Shown piece after piece: positions 27,680-35,587 of a stretch of 64,000 bases of DNA. Position 1 is the first letter of the stretch. The number at the start of each line of letters is the position of its first letter. Origin of the DNA: Macropodus opercularis. Lineage: Eukaryota > Chordata > Actinopteri > Anabantiformes > Osphronemidae. The notes under the pieces are model-generated. The model was not told the DNA's origin. It saw only the letters and a list, made by a program, of their open reading frames with translations, and did no database searches. The stretch lies in assembly GCA_030770545.1 (NCBI GenBank), contig CM061090.1, positions 18,200,501 to 18,264,500 on the forward strand. The letters run 5' to 3'. Both the position numbers and the translations under genes were made by a program.

Positions 27680-30600
27680 AAGCGCACACAAACGCGTCTT
27701 GTATTGCACTGCTTGTGCTCTGCAGCTCTCAAATGGCAGATGTTAAAACATGGTGATGTACAAGACTCCTCTATCATTATTTCAGTGGGAGGCATTTTGC
27801 TGATACTGTCCACTCACTATTACCTGAACGTATGGAATGGAATGGCCACTTTTTCCTTTATGCTGGTGAAGACTCTCAGTCATCCAGGTGAGGTCTGGAA
27901 GTTGAGCCACTCGACTTCAACTGCAAGACACTGTCTTGCATTAGAACAACTAGTTTAGTTCTGATTGTAGCTCAACGTCTGCGCCCGGTCTGTCCTTGGA
28001 CGTTGGCCTGAGGTTTCCAGACTAAAAAAAAATCTTTTATGGCATTTCTTCAGGCTAGGCCTCAAATGGTGCAGGATGGGAGTCTTCCTTATCTTGATGC
28101 ATAGATAAGACCTGTAAGGGCTCAAGCCAGGAACAAAACTGCAGGAGGATCTTAGCAAGTCCCACACCGTCTCTCTTCTGTTACGAATGCAATAAATGGC
28201 AAATGGCACTTGAAAACAGAATTTCTTCTCCAAGTCAGAATATTACAAAATCCACTGGGTTATATTTAGAAATGCCTTCAGTACGTATGACACAATTATA
28301 GGATGTCCCAAATGCTGTTTCACTTAAGAAAATACACCTTCAATAGCAAATGCCTCTGGCTGTGGGCAGATTATCCAGGAAAGGAATAAAATGGCGAGCC
28401 ACTGCTCACTACCCTCACAGGCACACAGTGTTTTAAGAACAAAGCAAACTGCTGCTCTCTCAACACTTTCTTTATGCTCAGGAGGCTTTTAAACAAAGAG
28501 CTCCCAAGAGCAGAGAGCTCCTCGACAGGTTTTCAAATCCATTTCAGGCTACAGTTGAAGCCCATAAAAACCCTTCTGGAGTGACTTCCACAGGAATATA
28601 ATGGGTGGAAAAGTGGGCCTCAGCTCAGGTCGAATAGGGAACTGATCCCATTGCTGAGGTGCAGCAGGCTGCCAAGATAATTCTCACTGTGATCCAACAA
28701 TTTCGTATTGCACAAATGACACAAGAGTGAAATGTTTGCACTGTATTGAACTGAATGTGCCTTTTTTTTTAGGGAACAATGCGGAATCCACTTGCTGTGC
28801 TATGCTAACTAAAAAAGGGATGCGTGGTGCCATCCTTTCAGTATTCAACAGGCCGCCAAGCCATTACACCAAGGTATTCACCTTGCAGATCTATGGCTGA
28901 ATGGAAAAACGATTCAATCCACCGACACCAGAATAAGCAGATGAGCTGTAAAGCGAACACAGACAGGAAAGCATCGCAGAGCCTTAGCTCATGTCTACAC
29001 ACTAAACATAATTGATTGTGAGGGATTAACCGACTGTGGACAAGCTGGCGAAGTTAAAGCTCAACAGGTCTGTGAAGCAAAGGGCTGGGAACTGACTAAA
29101 ATGTGCAGCCGTCAGTTCCACACCTTAGGGATTTTGCTTCCTTACGCAAACGTTGGCGAGCTACAATGAAAAACACAGGAGCATTCCATCAGACCAGTGG
29201 CCTGCCTGGAAGGCAACAAAAACAAATCCTCTTAGGACATGCATGACGGGAGACACCTGTGTAGTGGTTACACAAGCACTTCAGAGGCCTGATATAGTGT
29301 CTTTTTAAGTCTGGGGAGAATAAACAACAAAAAAACATTACAAACTCCATCCTGTGTATTTTACTGTACTTTAAATTAAATGGGAAACGTCAAGCCTGTT
29401 CATATTAAAGGCAAACCACACAAGAATGTTACTCCCAGCTCGCACCAAGCAGTTTATTGCACTCCAATGCATCATCAAACTGAGCGAGCTTTTCCTCCAG
29501 CGAGCAGGGAAATCCCTACTTTCTTGTAGCATTAATCCTGCGCTGCTCTGTAGAGGCCAAAAACCAGGTGCTTTATTTGCACAGTCAAACTCGGGCACTC
29601 CCGCAAATCAGTCCTGATTACACTAAACAAGCTCTCTGAAGAAATACGAGATGGGTGAGTGCAGAATGTTCAAATAGAGCTGGTTCGTGCCTGTGTGGGG
29701 AGGCAGAGTGAAACTAACATGTACGTAGTCACGTCGCCGTCCACGCATCCTTCTATGTGAGCCAGGGAGAAATACAACTGCCCAGAATTTAAGACCAGGC
29801 CTGCACTGACATGGGAGGACAGGCCAGCTGTGAACACATTTGTGTCATTTCCTCTTGGATTACTTAGGCATGCAGTATCATTTGGTGAACACAAATGTGG
29901 GGAATGCGTCATTCAGCTTCCCCTACAGAGGGACATTCAGGCCAGAATGAACCAAATAACAGCAGGCAATGAATCCGGTGTTTGACTTAAAGTAGGAACA
30001 ATTTAGAAAACGACAAGGCTATAAGCTATAGACTATAAACAAAAAGCCCCCGAATCACACCTACGGTGGCTTGTCCTGCCATTTGTAACCAGGTCTTGAA
30101 TCAACAAATGGAAAACGGCAGGTCAACACTTCAGGACAAAGTCTTCGACTGTCCTCAAGTGGTCCAGCTAAAGACGGGATTTGGATCATGTAGATCACAT
30201 TTAGATTAGTCAGTAATAAAAAGACAGATGAAAGAAGCAAGTACAGTGGTAAAACCTCGTCGAGTCAGATTTTAAACTACAAGGGAACTAAGTGCAAAAG
30301 GTGGATGGCTCTGAAAAGTTTCCACAGTGCCTGTGAAAAGGGCCCACATTAGCAGTCACTTCCAGAAAAACTAAACGGGGTGAAATCTATTTTGGCTCAA
30401 CGAGGAGAAATAATTCCCTTCTAAATATCTGGTTTTTGTAGCAGCTGATGACTAGTGTCTCAGTCTGAAACTGTTCTGACCACAGCTGGTTCAGGACACA
30501 GTTAACCCCGCAACAAGATGGCGAGAAAGCTGTAAACAGGCCCACACCTCCAGAGGACTTGCTGATTTTACATGAATGTAAATTAACACCCCAGTACTGT

Positions 30601-33112
30601 GCAGTGGTGTTTCACTTCTGCTCGTGTCTGTGGGAAACAATATCCCAAAATGAGTAGTAGAAGACTAGACTAGTATTGTTTTGAAAGGAACAAATGTGCA
30701 GAGATACAAAAAGCACAGGATGCCCCAGAGCTGCAGTGTCTGCTCTCTAATTACATCCCTCTTGTTCTGTGGAGTTCGTCCTCAGTCTGTAGGCTCAGTG
30801 CTTAATCACAAGAAACCTGGCTCCAATCTCCAGTCTGTCACAGTCAGGACTGATGACAGACTGCATGCAGACGTAGCAACAAACAAGCCCGGAGGGAAAA
30901 CACCCAGAATGACTTCACTGGACACCGAGCTGAAAGAGACTGATGACTCTAAAGTGTCCGTAGGTGTGAATAGTTGTCTGCCTCTATGCGGTGGCTCTGT
31001 GAGGGGCTGTCGACCTGTCCAGGGTGTCCCCCGACTATTGTCCAATGGCAGGTAGCAACTGGCTCCGACACCCCATGACCCTTAACAGACAAAACCGGTA
31101 ATGAGTAGTGGCTGCCCCTCTGATTTGGCTTCGTTTCAGCCCATCGCATACACCTTGTTATATATACAGTAATAGAAGAATTTTAATTGGTTTAACTGGT
31201 CGTTTATTTTCCGGTGCTTCACCCACATTTGATTTCATAAGCACACATGACTCGCCAAGTTATTCAACCAAAGAAACTGCTATTTTGTTTTTCAGAAAGA
31301 TCCAAAAAATGTGAGATTTCAGAGTCAGCGCCTCAACTTGAGCATCATAACAGACTGTCCACAAGGACGCGAACGGCAAGGAAATAGCCGTTTATTGGAT
31401 ATATTCTGTGCACCGTTCTGTGCACGGGGGTTCAGCTCCACCCAAGCTACACCACACTGGCCTAATTGCATTGTTTTGGCTCCAGTAACTGATAAAACTC
31501 CTGACTTAAATGCAAACTCCAGGCTTAGCAGCTCTGCAGAAACGTGATATCACAGACACAATGTCTGCACTTTCCCACCATTTACCAAATCAGCATTCTT
31601 GTGTCTGCGGCGTATCGCTAACCTAAATCAACCAGGTGTCAAATCACTGCAATTGTACTTGTACAGAAATGATTACAAACCAATGTGCAAGGAACCCAAA
31701 CCTTAAGATGCCCCGACTTATGCTTTCGGGAAAAGCTTCAAAGTATTGTGCATGTGATCTGTGGTAAACAGGTTAAAACATGCAAACTCACTGCAATGGT
31801 CTTTATACCTTGTAGCTTGACAGCCAATCGTCTGCCTTTCTTCCCCTTCCCGGAGTCTATTATTTGCTTTCCACTCCAGCACCCTGCCCTGGTATTCTCA
31901 TATTCCGCCCCCCCTCGCCCCAATCTCTCAACACCACCTCACAGCACAAGCAAGACATAACGCACAGCTTGAGTTTCTTTTGCCTCTTGCTGACGTTATT
32001 TAACTTGGCGATAATCAGAACGGCACAACATTACATTACACAAGTCTGGTAATGCGAAGGAATGTAATGACATATAGTTTAGCATTAACGCCTCAGTGAT
32101 CTTTCATTAAATTGCGACGCCTAATTACCAAATAAAAGCCACACTTTGGAAAAAAAAAACTGGTTGACCACTTTCTTTAAGTGCTTATAAAATGTCCTAA
32201 TCACTCAACCTATATTCCAGCCAGGTGGCACACAACACTAACCCTCGTCAAAATGGCCTTGGAGACAGGCTGAGATAAGCGTTTTGCCTGAGTTACTTAG
32301 GAGCCAACTGATGTTCTTTGCATGTTTAAATCACTAATACAGGAAAGCAGGTGGTTACAGTTACATGGGAGATATGTTTACACCACTACAGAATGCAGCT
32401 GTGGAAAGCCTGATGTATGGCTGACATTAGTTCATAAGCTCCAGTTCATGTCTAGCCAGGATATATTTATCTTTGGAAATGAAGGATGCACTGCTAGGTG
32501 TACTTTTAGAAGAAATTTCAATGCATGCAACTATTTAAAAGCAGCTCGCAAGCTAATATATGAAACCATGGAAGCAAATTCCTAAGACAAGGCTTAGAAC
32601 TTTCCTTTTAGATAAAGCTTACAGTCAGAGCTGGTAACACTGGGTCTTCCACTTGGAGCCTTTCTACAGGTGTCGTGGACCTAAGAGCCACGCTGCCTGT
32701 GTTTTGTTTGCTGCCTGTTGTTGTTGTTGTTCTTTTCTCTCTTCTCTAATCCCTCATCCTCACCCGGCAAAGGAAGATGACCGCCCACCCTGATCTTGGT
32801 TTATTACATTAAAAGAGAGTCCCCCCCCCCCCCTCCACCGTGCTACCAAGTGGGAGTTTTCTATGTAACACAGTTGTATTTCTGTAAACACTTGGGTGAT
32901 GGATCTAAGTGTACTCACAGCGTGACCGTCCTGTTGGGGAAGGAGTCCGGGGGCAACACCTGATGCAGCTCCATGTTGCTGCAGACCACCTTCTTGTCGG
33001 ACGCCGGGCTTTTCGAGCGTTCATCATATGATTTGCAATCAGATGATCCCAGCGACGCTGCGCAGCCACACGGCAGCATAATCAGCAACAACTGCAACGC
33101 GCCCAACCGCAT
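13304..33112 (-). CDS. adgra3: adgra3 (GPR125) adhesion GPCR A3, complete, 19 exons
   Basis: Coding exons in transcript order: 33112-32919, 26470-26399, 22962-22891, 20258-20187, 20105-20034, 19886-19726, 19382-19169, 19051-18887, 18657-18456, 18364-18215, 18099-17941, 17857-17687, 17600-17393, 17308-17100, 16684-16560, 16460-16337, 16021-15876, 15503-15408, 14732-13304. All phases join, giving 1,346 residues; human ADGRA3 is about 1,321. Order: signal peptide (1 to about 22), LRR N-cap, four LRRs (65-161), LRRCT (161-215), Ig (215-341), HormR (341-408), GAIN with GPS (409-707), seven TM segments, and a long cytoplasmic tail ending LWKHETTV. The tail end matches ADGRA3 as I recall it; ETTV is a class I PDZ ligand. 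The family is a plasma-membrane orphan receptor linked to Wnt/planar cell polarity and Dishevelled. The paralogue adgra2 (GPR124) is less likely, given the tail sequence and the gba3 neighbour. Confidence 0.97.
15408..15503 (-). CDS. adgra3: adgra3 exon 18: TM4 region
   Basis: Encodes FYLIGGGIPIIVCGITAAA and NIKNYGSRTNAPY: TM4 and the start of extracellular loop 2. The acceptor is CCATAAG|G and the donor ATA|GTGAGT. Phases fit both neighbours, completing Arg at its 5' edge and Tyr at its 3' edge. Confidence 0.95.
15876..16021 (-). CDS. adgra3: adgra3 exon 17: TM3 and intracellular loop 2
   Basis: Encodes VGILLHYSTLATALWVGVTA (TM3), then NIYKQVTRKAKRYEELDEP and a proline run ending RPMLR (loop 2 into TM4). 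Acceptor TTGTAG|GTGG, donor CTGAG|GTACG. The first codon is GTG read as an internal Val, not a start. Confidence 0.95.
16337..16460 (-). CDS. adgra3: adgra3 exon 16: TM2
   Basis: Encodes SVRVSCKFWHMLVNLCFHIS and LTCGVFVGGINQTRYASVCQA: intracellular loop 1, TM2 and extracellular loop 1 with its conserved Cys. Acceptor CCCCCAG|G after a poly-C tract, donor GCA|GTGAGT. Confidence 0.95.
16560..16684 (-). CDS. adgra3: adgra3 exon 15: TM1
   Basis: Encodes DLSNVEYFSPSIQPLHPV, then TM1 (IYATSIILLLCLLTIIISYI) and YHH. Acceptor TTTCTCAG|GAC, donor CATAA|GTAGGA. Confidence 0.95.
16806..16819 (+). promoter_or_regulatory. CTCF-like motif in adgra3 intron 14
   Basis: CCACTAGGGGGCAC agrees with the core CTCF consensus CCASYAGRKGGC. 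It is one match in 64 kb of sequence, so it may be fortuitous. Confidence 0.35.
16845..17040. repeat. Fish interspersed repeat (SINE-like fragment) in adgra3 intron 14
   Basis: The run of phrases GCATTTAACCCATCC, GTGAAACACAAACACACACA, GGAGCAGTGGGCAGCCA, GGCGCCCAGGGAGCAG and GCTCAAGGGTCACCTCAG is one I recognise as a common interspersed repeat of fish genomes. I cannot name its family with certainty. It accounts for the open frame at 16,857-17,210. Confidence 0.55.
17100..17308 (-). CDS. adgra3: adgra3 exon 14: GAIN C-terminal part and GPS
   Basis: Encodes GFALHVLRSPVNITLRRFA through WNRSLVGGHGGWQSDGC to NFTTISCNSLGNYGLLM. Two Trp and two Cys mark the GPS motif. The usual His-Leu-Ser/Thr cleavage tripeptide reads Ser-Leu-Gly. 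Acceptor TCCATCAG|AT, donor ATG|GTAGGA. Confidence 0.95.
17393..17600 (-). CDS. adgra3: adgra3 exon 13: GAIN domain
   Basis: Encodes STFAEASLQLPQSLFTQA, then YKLQLLGFRNGKFFP, NSSHLADGGKRRSVATPVI and MAKI. These are the beta-strand segments of the GAIN B subdomain in ADGRA proteins. Acceptor CCACATAG|AGC, donor ATAG|GTGAGT. Confidence 0.94.
17687..17857 (-). CDS. adgra3: adgra3 exon 12: GAIN domain
   Basis: Encodes TSPNIAVEAHAVKASDWNGT, then SCMLFQRPSPERTPGQDRQL and TFKCSNTTSSFSNIFHK. Phase 0 at both ends (57 codons). Acceptor CCTTCCAG|ACC; the donor AAG|GTCAGC has C at +3. Confidence 0.93.
17941..18099 (-). CDS. adgra3: adgra3 exon 11: GAIN A subdomain
   Basis: Encodes LGEVMVSMASNLMLADERVL, WMAQREAMACSRIIDCLQKI and AVYRLATAQAFSL. 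Phase 0 at both ends. The donor is taken as CTG|GTCAGT, because the join to TSPNIA aligns with ADGRA3 without a gap. Confidence 0.92.
18215..18364 (-). CDS. adgra3: adgra3 exon 10: GAIN A subdomain
   Basis: Encodes MPLNESNVVPRARQLLVYT, IDAANFSDKMDIIFVAEMIE and KFSKFVERFKD. Exactly 50 codons, phase 0 at both ends. The first Met is internal. Acceptor TCTGCTAG|ATG, donor GAC|GTAAGT. Confidence 0.95.
18456..18657 (-). CDS. adgra3: adgra3 exon 9: hormone-receptor-like (HormR) domain
   Basis: Encodes WPRTLAGIRAYLPCNRLPSS, RAWRFCSREGLWTEEDYF and RCQFQKDVTRFLYVINQ. Cys spacing and the two Trp fit HormR. Acceptor TTCTCCAG|G; the donor CAG|GTTCGT departs from consensus at +3 to +5. Confidence 0.93.
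18887..19051 (-). CDS. adgra3: adgra3 exon 8: Ig domain second half
   Basis: Encodes ALTISNIQPGFTGNWECRV with the second Ig cysteine, then TTRTVHIVVLESSAKYCAPE and RVSNNKGEFR. Length is a multiple of three and it is flanked by equal phases, so skipping would keep frame. Acceptor CTGTTAG|T, donor TTCAG|GTTGGT. Confidence 0.94.
19169..19382 (-). CDS. adgra3: adgra3 exon 7: Ig domain first half
   Basis: Encodes APLELPSFQLTPSQRQVVF, QGDSLPFQCQASFVAEDMQV with the first Ig Cys, LWYQNGRMVKPDAAQGIF and IEKRMVQNCSLIA. Acceptor TTACTCCAG|AT, donor GCCAG|GTTTGT. The longest open frame over this segment on the minus strand is out of register. Confidence 0.94.
19726..19886 (-). CDS. adgra3: adgra3 exon 6: LRR C-terminal cap
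   Basis: Encodes EFQTPYLLCDCNLVWLLRW, IKDKSIVVKNTKCSYPQS and LQGQPVTSIHLEHLTC. The CDC...C...C arrangement is the LRRCT signature. Acceptor ATCCGCAG|G, donor TGTG|GTAATC. Confidence 0.95.
20034..20105 (-). CDS. adgra3: adgra3 exon 5: LRR 4
   Basis: A 72-nt exon encoding one 24-residue repeat, NLSGNKFSSLSQGTFDSL then VSLKAL. Acceptor TTGCCCCAG|C, donor GCACT|GTGAGT. Only 81 bp separate it from exon 4. Confidence 0.95.
20187..20258 (-). CDS. adgra3: adgra3 exon 4: LRR 3
   Basis: A 72-nt exon encoding DLSNNSIGCLNEDIFKGL then TSLTRL. Acceptor ATCTTTCAG|A, donor GACT|GTAAGT. Confidence 0.95.
20259..22890 (-). other. adgra3 intron 3
   Basis: A 2.6-kb intron with no supported exon. It holds a poly-G run at 22,074-22,084, CACA-rich sequence near 22,280, and several short open frames over low-complexity or unremarkable sequence. 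Confidence 0.85.
22891..22962 (-). CDS. adgra3: adgra3 exon 3: LRR 2
   Basis: A 72-nt exon encoding DLRSNAISRIEPGAFLGL then AALKKL. Acceptor TTCCACCAG|G, donor AAGCT|GTGAGT. Confidence 0.95.
22963..26398 (-). other. adgra3 intron 2
   Basis: A 3.4-kb intron. It holds a possible DNA-transposon remnant at about 24,240-24,520, an A-run plus TATATATA stretch at 23,473-23,489, and an otherwise unremarkable sequence with no supported exon. Confidence 0.85.
24240..24520. mobile_element. Possible decayed Tc1/mariner fragment
   Basis: Phrases such as CTTGGCCCAACTGGCTGG, CCTTTATTACGGTTCCCC and TTCAATAGGTTTCAAGTCAG followed by GGCTTTGG resemble the antisense of fish Tc1-type transposase genes. No open frame survives and the terminal repeats were not located. 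This is weak recognition from memory. Confidence 0.3.
26399..26470 (-). CDS. adgra3: adgra3 exon 2: LRR 1
   Basis: A 72-nt exon encoding ILNNNKIQELRNGSFVGL then AALEKL. Acceptor TTTTCACAG|A, donor AAATT|GTAAGT. Confidence 0.95.
26471..32918 (-). other. adgra3 intron 1
   Basis: A 6.4-kb first intron with no supported exon. It contains a (GA)n tract (27,649-27,678), a C-run (32,821-32,833) and, at about 27,865-27,890, the phrase GGTGAAGACTCTCAGTCATC, which resembles a phrase found in fish retroelement-derived repeats. Long GAGA-dependent open frames at 27,470-27,958 are not genes. Confidence 0.85.
27649..27678. repeat. (AG)n microsatellite
   Basis: An uninterrupted AG run of about 30 bp in adgra3 intron 1. 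Confidence 0.97.
32919..33112 (-). CDS. adgra3: adgra3 exon 1: start codon, signal peptide, LRR N-cap
   Basis: The ATG at 33,112 (A at -3) opens MRLGALQLLLIMLPCGCA, a clear signal peptide. Then come two Cys of the LRR N-terminal cap (DCKSYDE, KKVVCSNME) and PNRTVTL with a potential N-glycan site. The donor is ACGCT|GTGAGT. The frame stays open upstream to 33,169, but that position is TTG, so 33,112 is the start. Confidence 0.94.
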
Positions 33113-33950
33113 TTTCACGCCACGATTAGAAAAAAACAAACAAACAAACAAACGCTGCAGCGTGGGCAAAGGAGGAAAAGCGCGTTTTAGACGGAGGAGC
33201 GTTTAATCGCTACTGAGTATGTTCTACGTAGGTGACCCGAAAGGCTGATAAAAACGAGACCCGTGTCTGGTTTGGCTCAAGCGAGCCGTCCTCCTCCATT
33301 TCTCTCCGTTCAGTCCAACAGAGGTGTCCTCCTTTGTTCGCCGGGCGACTCCTTTACGGTTCCTCTTTCCATCCCGGCGTGATGTTCATTTTCTCCGTGT
33401 CTGCTGATCCCAGAAGTTTTTTTTTATAGCGCGGAGCGTGTCGCTGGTTACTGAATAACCTGCCCATCTGCAGAGAGGGTTTCTTTGTTGCCCATTGCGC
33501 GAGTCCCACGAACTCAGCTCGTTCCCTTTTCCACAGGACGCGGTTTCATCCCAGATACACACCGTTCACGTCCAGACTGTTAAATCGCTTCCCTGCCTTC
33601 TCCAACGCGCGTTACTCTGTAGAACAAAAGTTGAGATACGGAACCAAACAAGCGACTGAACTTTCTTCTGCTGTTTTCCAACAGGCACTAACAGGAAACT
33701 ACTCTGGGGGGAAAAAAACAGAAACGCGCACAACAACAGCTATTCTTAACATGCGCTCGAAGCACAACGCTTGAAAAAGTTCAGCGTCACTTGAAGAGGA
33801 GGCTCCGAACTTGTAGCCCTGTCCCAGCGTCGTTGGAAAGTGTTCAGAAGCTCTTCTCTATCCATTGAGGGAAATCTCTGCCCGTGAGCCTGCCCCAGGA
33901 TCCAGTACCATCAAGTCAGAGAGGACGCAAACTACATCCGGTTTGCCTTT
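33113..33950 (-). promoter_or_regulatory. CpG-rich adgra3 promoter and 5' UTR
   Basis: Upstream (minus sense) of the adgra3 ATG the sequence is markedly richer in CpG than its surroundings (clusters near 33,160-33,260, 33,330-33,450, 33,490-33,610 and 33,720-33,830). This fits a CpG-island promoter. A (CAAA)n tract at 33,137-33,152 falls in the presumed 5' UTR. No TATA box was identified and the start site is unknown. Confidence 0.55.
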
Positions 33951-35532
33951 CAGAATAAACCACCCCAAGTCAGGTTTTCTGTCTTTTAATAATAGAGGAA
34001 ATATTCCAGTTATTCCTGCGTTCAAGTTCTAATGAAAATGTATCATGCTACTTATATTATATATATATATATGTTATATATTATATCAATATTTCTTTTC
34101 TTTATTAATATACCGCTACAAATATATAGCACAGTATAACCATGATCTGTATACTTGTTTTTTATTATTTGAATGGAAAGGTTCTCTTGCAATTTAGTAA
34201 AAGGTTGTAAAGGAGAGTAAGAAAGGAGTTTGGCACACTTTAGAAAAAACAGATGTTTTAACATATTCTTATTGAACTTTTTTTCATGCCACTTCGGGTA
34301 AGTACTCTACTTTTTAGTAATAACTATGTATAGTCGGTTTGCAGAGACAAGAAATCCACCTTAAGCTCCTAAACTATGCACACTTGTAGATAAAATGTAT
34401 TAAAGCTCAATGTATTGATACGGCTTTTTAATTTTGACGTAGGTTATTCTGATTCCCTTTTGCTGTCTACACATTAACCATAAAAAAGATGACGTCACAA
34501 AGAGCAAAAGTCATTGTATCTTTTAGCTGTATGTATGAAACCTGCATTTTAGCATATGTTCAGTTTCCCTCTGGCAAAATCTATTAGGATCAGGTTGAGT
34601 GACTCACTTTACCCCATAGAAAACTAGACAAAAGGACAACACTGGTGATCACTGGCCAGGGAGATCTGCCTGCAGCTAAATGCTTTTATTTGCTTTTCAG
34701 GGACGACAAGGCCTGAAGTTCATTAACAAACAGCTTTAAACCTTTCTTTTCTTTTATTTTGTACAGTACATACATGACGTCATATTTGTTACAAACAGTG
34801 GATGGTCGATTGGTTTGAGAGCTAGTTGACACATTTTGAAATAAATTTAAAATTGAACGTGACAATATCTAATGTATATATACACAAATATACATTTGTT
34901 AATGATGCTTTGACGCCAAATGTTTGATTTTACACTCGACACAACGTTATTTAAAACGTTTTACAGCGTGTTTACAATTTATTGTACATTTACAGAAAGT
35001 CACAGACGGCCACGTAGTATGACGTCGTTACGCTGAGCCGTGGCAACAGATGGTTCGTTCACATACTCCTCGTAAATCTCGTCCACTAAAAGGTAGCGTT
35101 CTCAAATCTTAGGTGAAAGTCAAACAGGCCGTGCAGTAAAACAAACTTTTCTTAAGCTTAATTTTACGACCGTTAGTACAGTAACGCTTGTGAATCAAAA
35201 TCTAAAGTAACAAATTAAGACAACACACTTTGTTTGGAAATGTTTTACAAATTTCAATCAACTTGAAAACCGTGTAAACAACTAATAAAAGACAGATATA
35301 GGTTTTGTTATTTAGACTGCAGTGAACGAGTAAGACAACCACATAGTAAACAGCACCGACATGTTGAGTTTCAGACTTCCGCCGTGTTTCCTCATCCTCA
35401 AACGTCTCACCCGAGACTCTTTCCTCACGCGACTGCGTTGTTTCTTCAAGGGAGGACAGTGGCCACGTTTAGAAACGACGTGTCACATTATATGGCTCAC
35501 GTCGCGACACTGATCCTGCGTTTCTGCCAGAC
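33951..35532. promoter_or_regulatory. adgra3-gba3 divergent intergenic region with CRE-type sites
   Basis: Mostly AT-rich sequence with an AT repeat at about 34,058-34,130. Two perfect palindromic CRE octamers TGACGTCA lie at 34,490-34,497 and 34,775-34,782, and a one-mismatch site TGACGTCG lies at 35,020-35,027, all upstream of gba3. The last 150 bp before the gba3 ATG are CpG-richer. The gba3 start site could not be fixed. Confidence 0.45.
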
Positions 35533-35587
35533 ATGTTTCCAGCGGACTTTGCCTGGGGAGCAGGAACCGCTGCGTATCAAATAGAAG
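35533..35587 (+). CDS. gba3: gba3 exon 1: start and N-terminal strand
   Basis: The ATG at 35,533 (G at -3) gives MFPADFAWGAGTAAYQIE plus a split Gly. The frame is open upstream to a TAG at 35,470-35,472 with no other ATG, so this start is well determined. Donor GAAG|GTGAAC. Confidence 0.92.

Noticed and set aside
27470..27958. 162-codon plus-strand open frame in adgra3 intron 1
   Set aside because: It spans the (AG)n tract and lies antisense within an intron, with no domain recognised.
33113..33169. N-terminal extension of adgra3 by 19 codons
   Set aside because: The upstream frame starts with TTG, not ATG. The ATG at 33,112 directly precedes a proper signal peptide.
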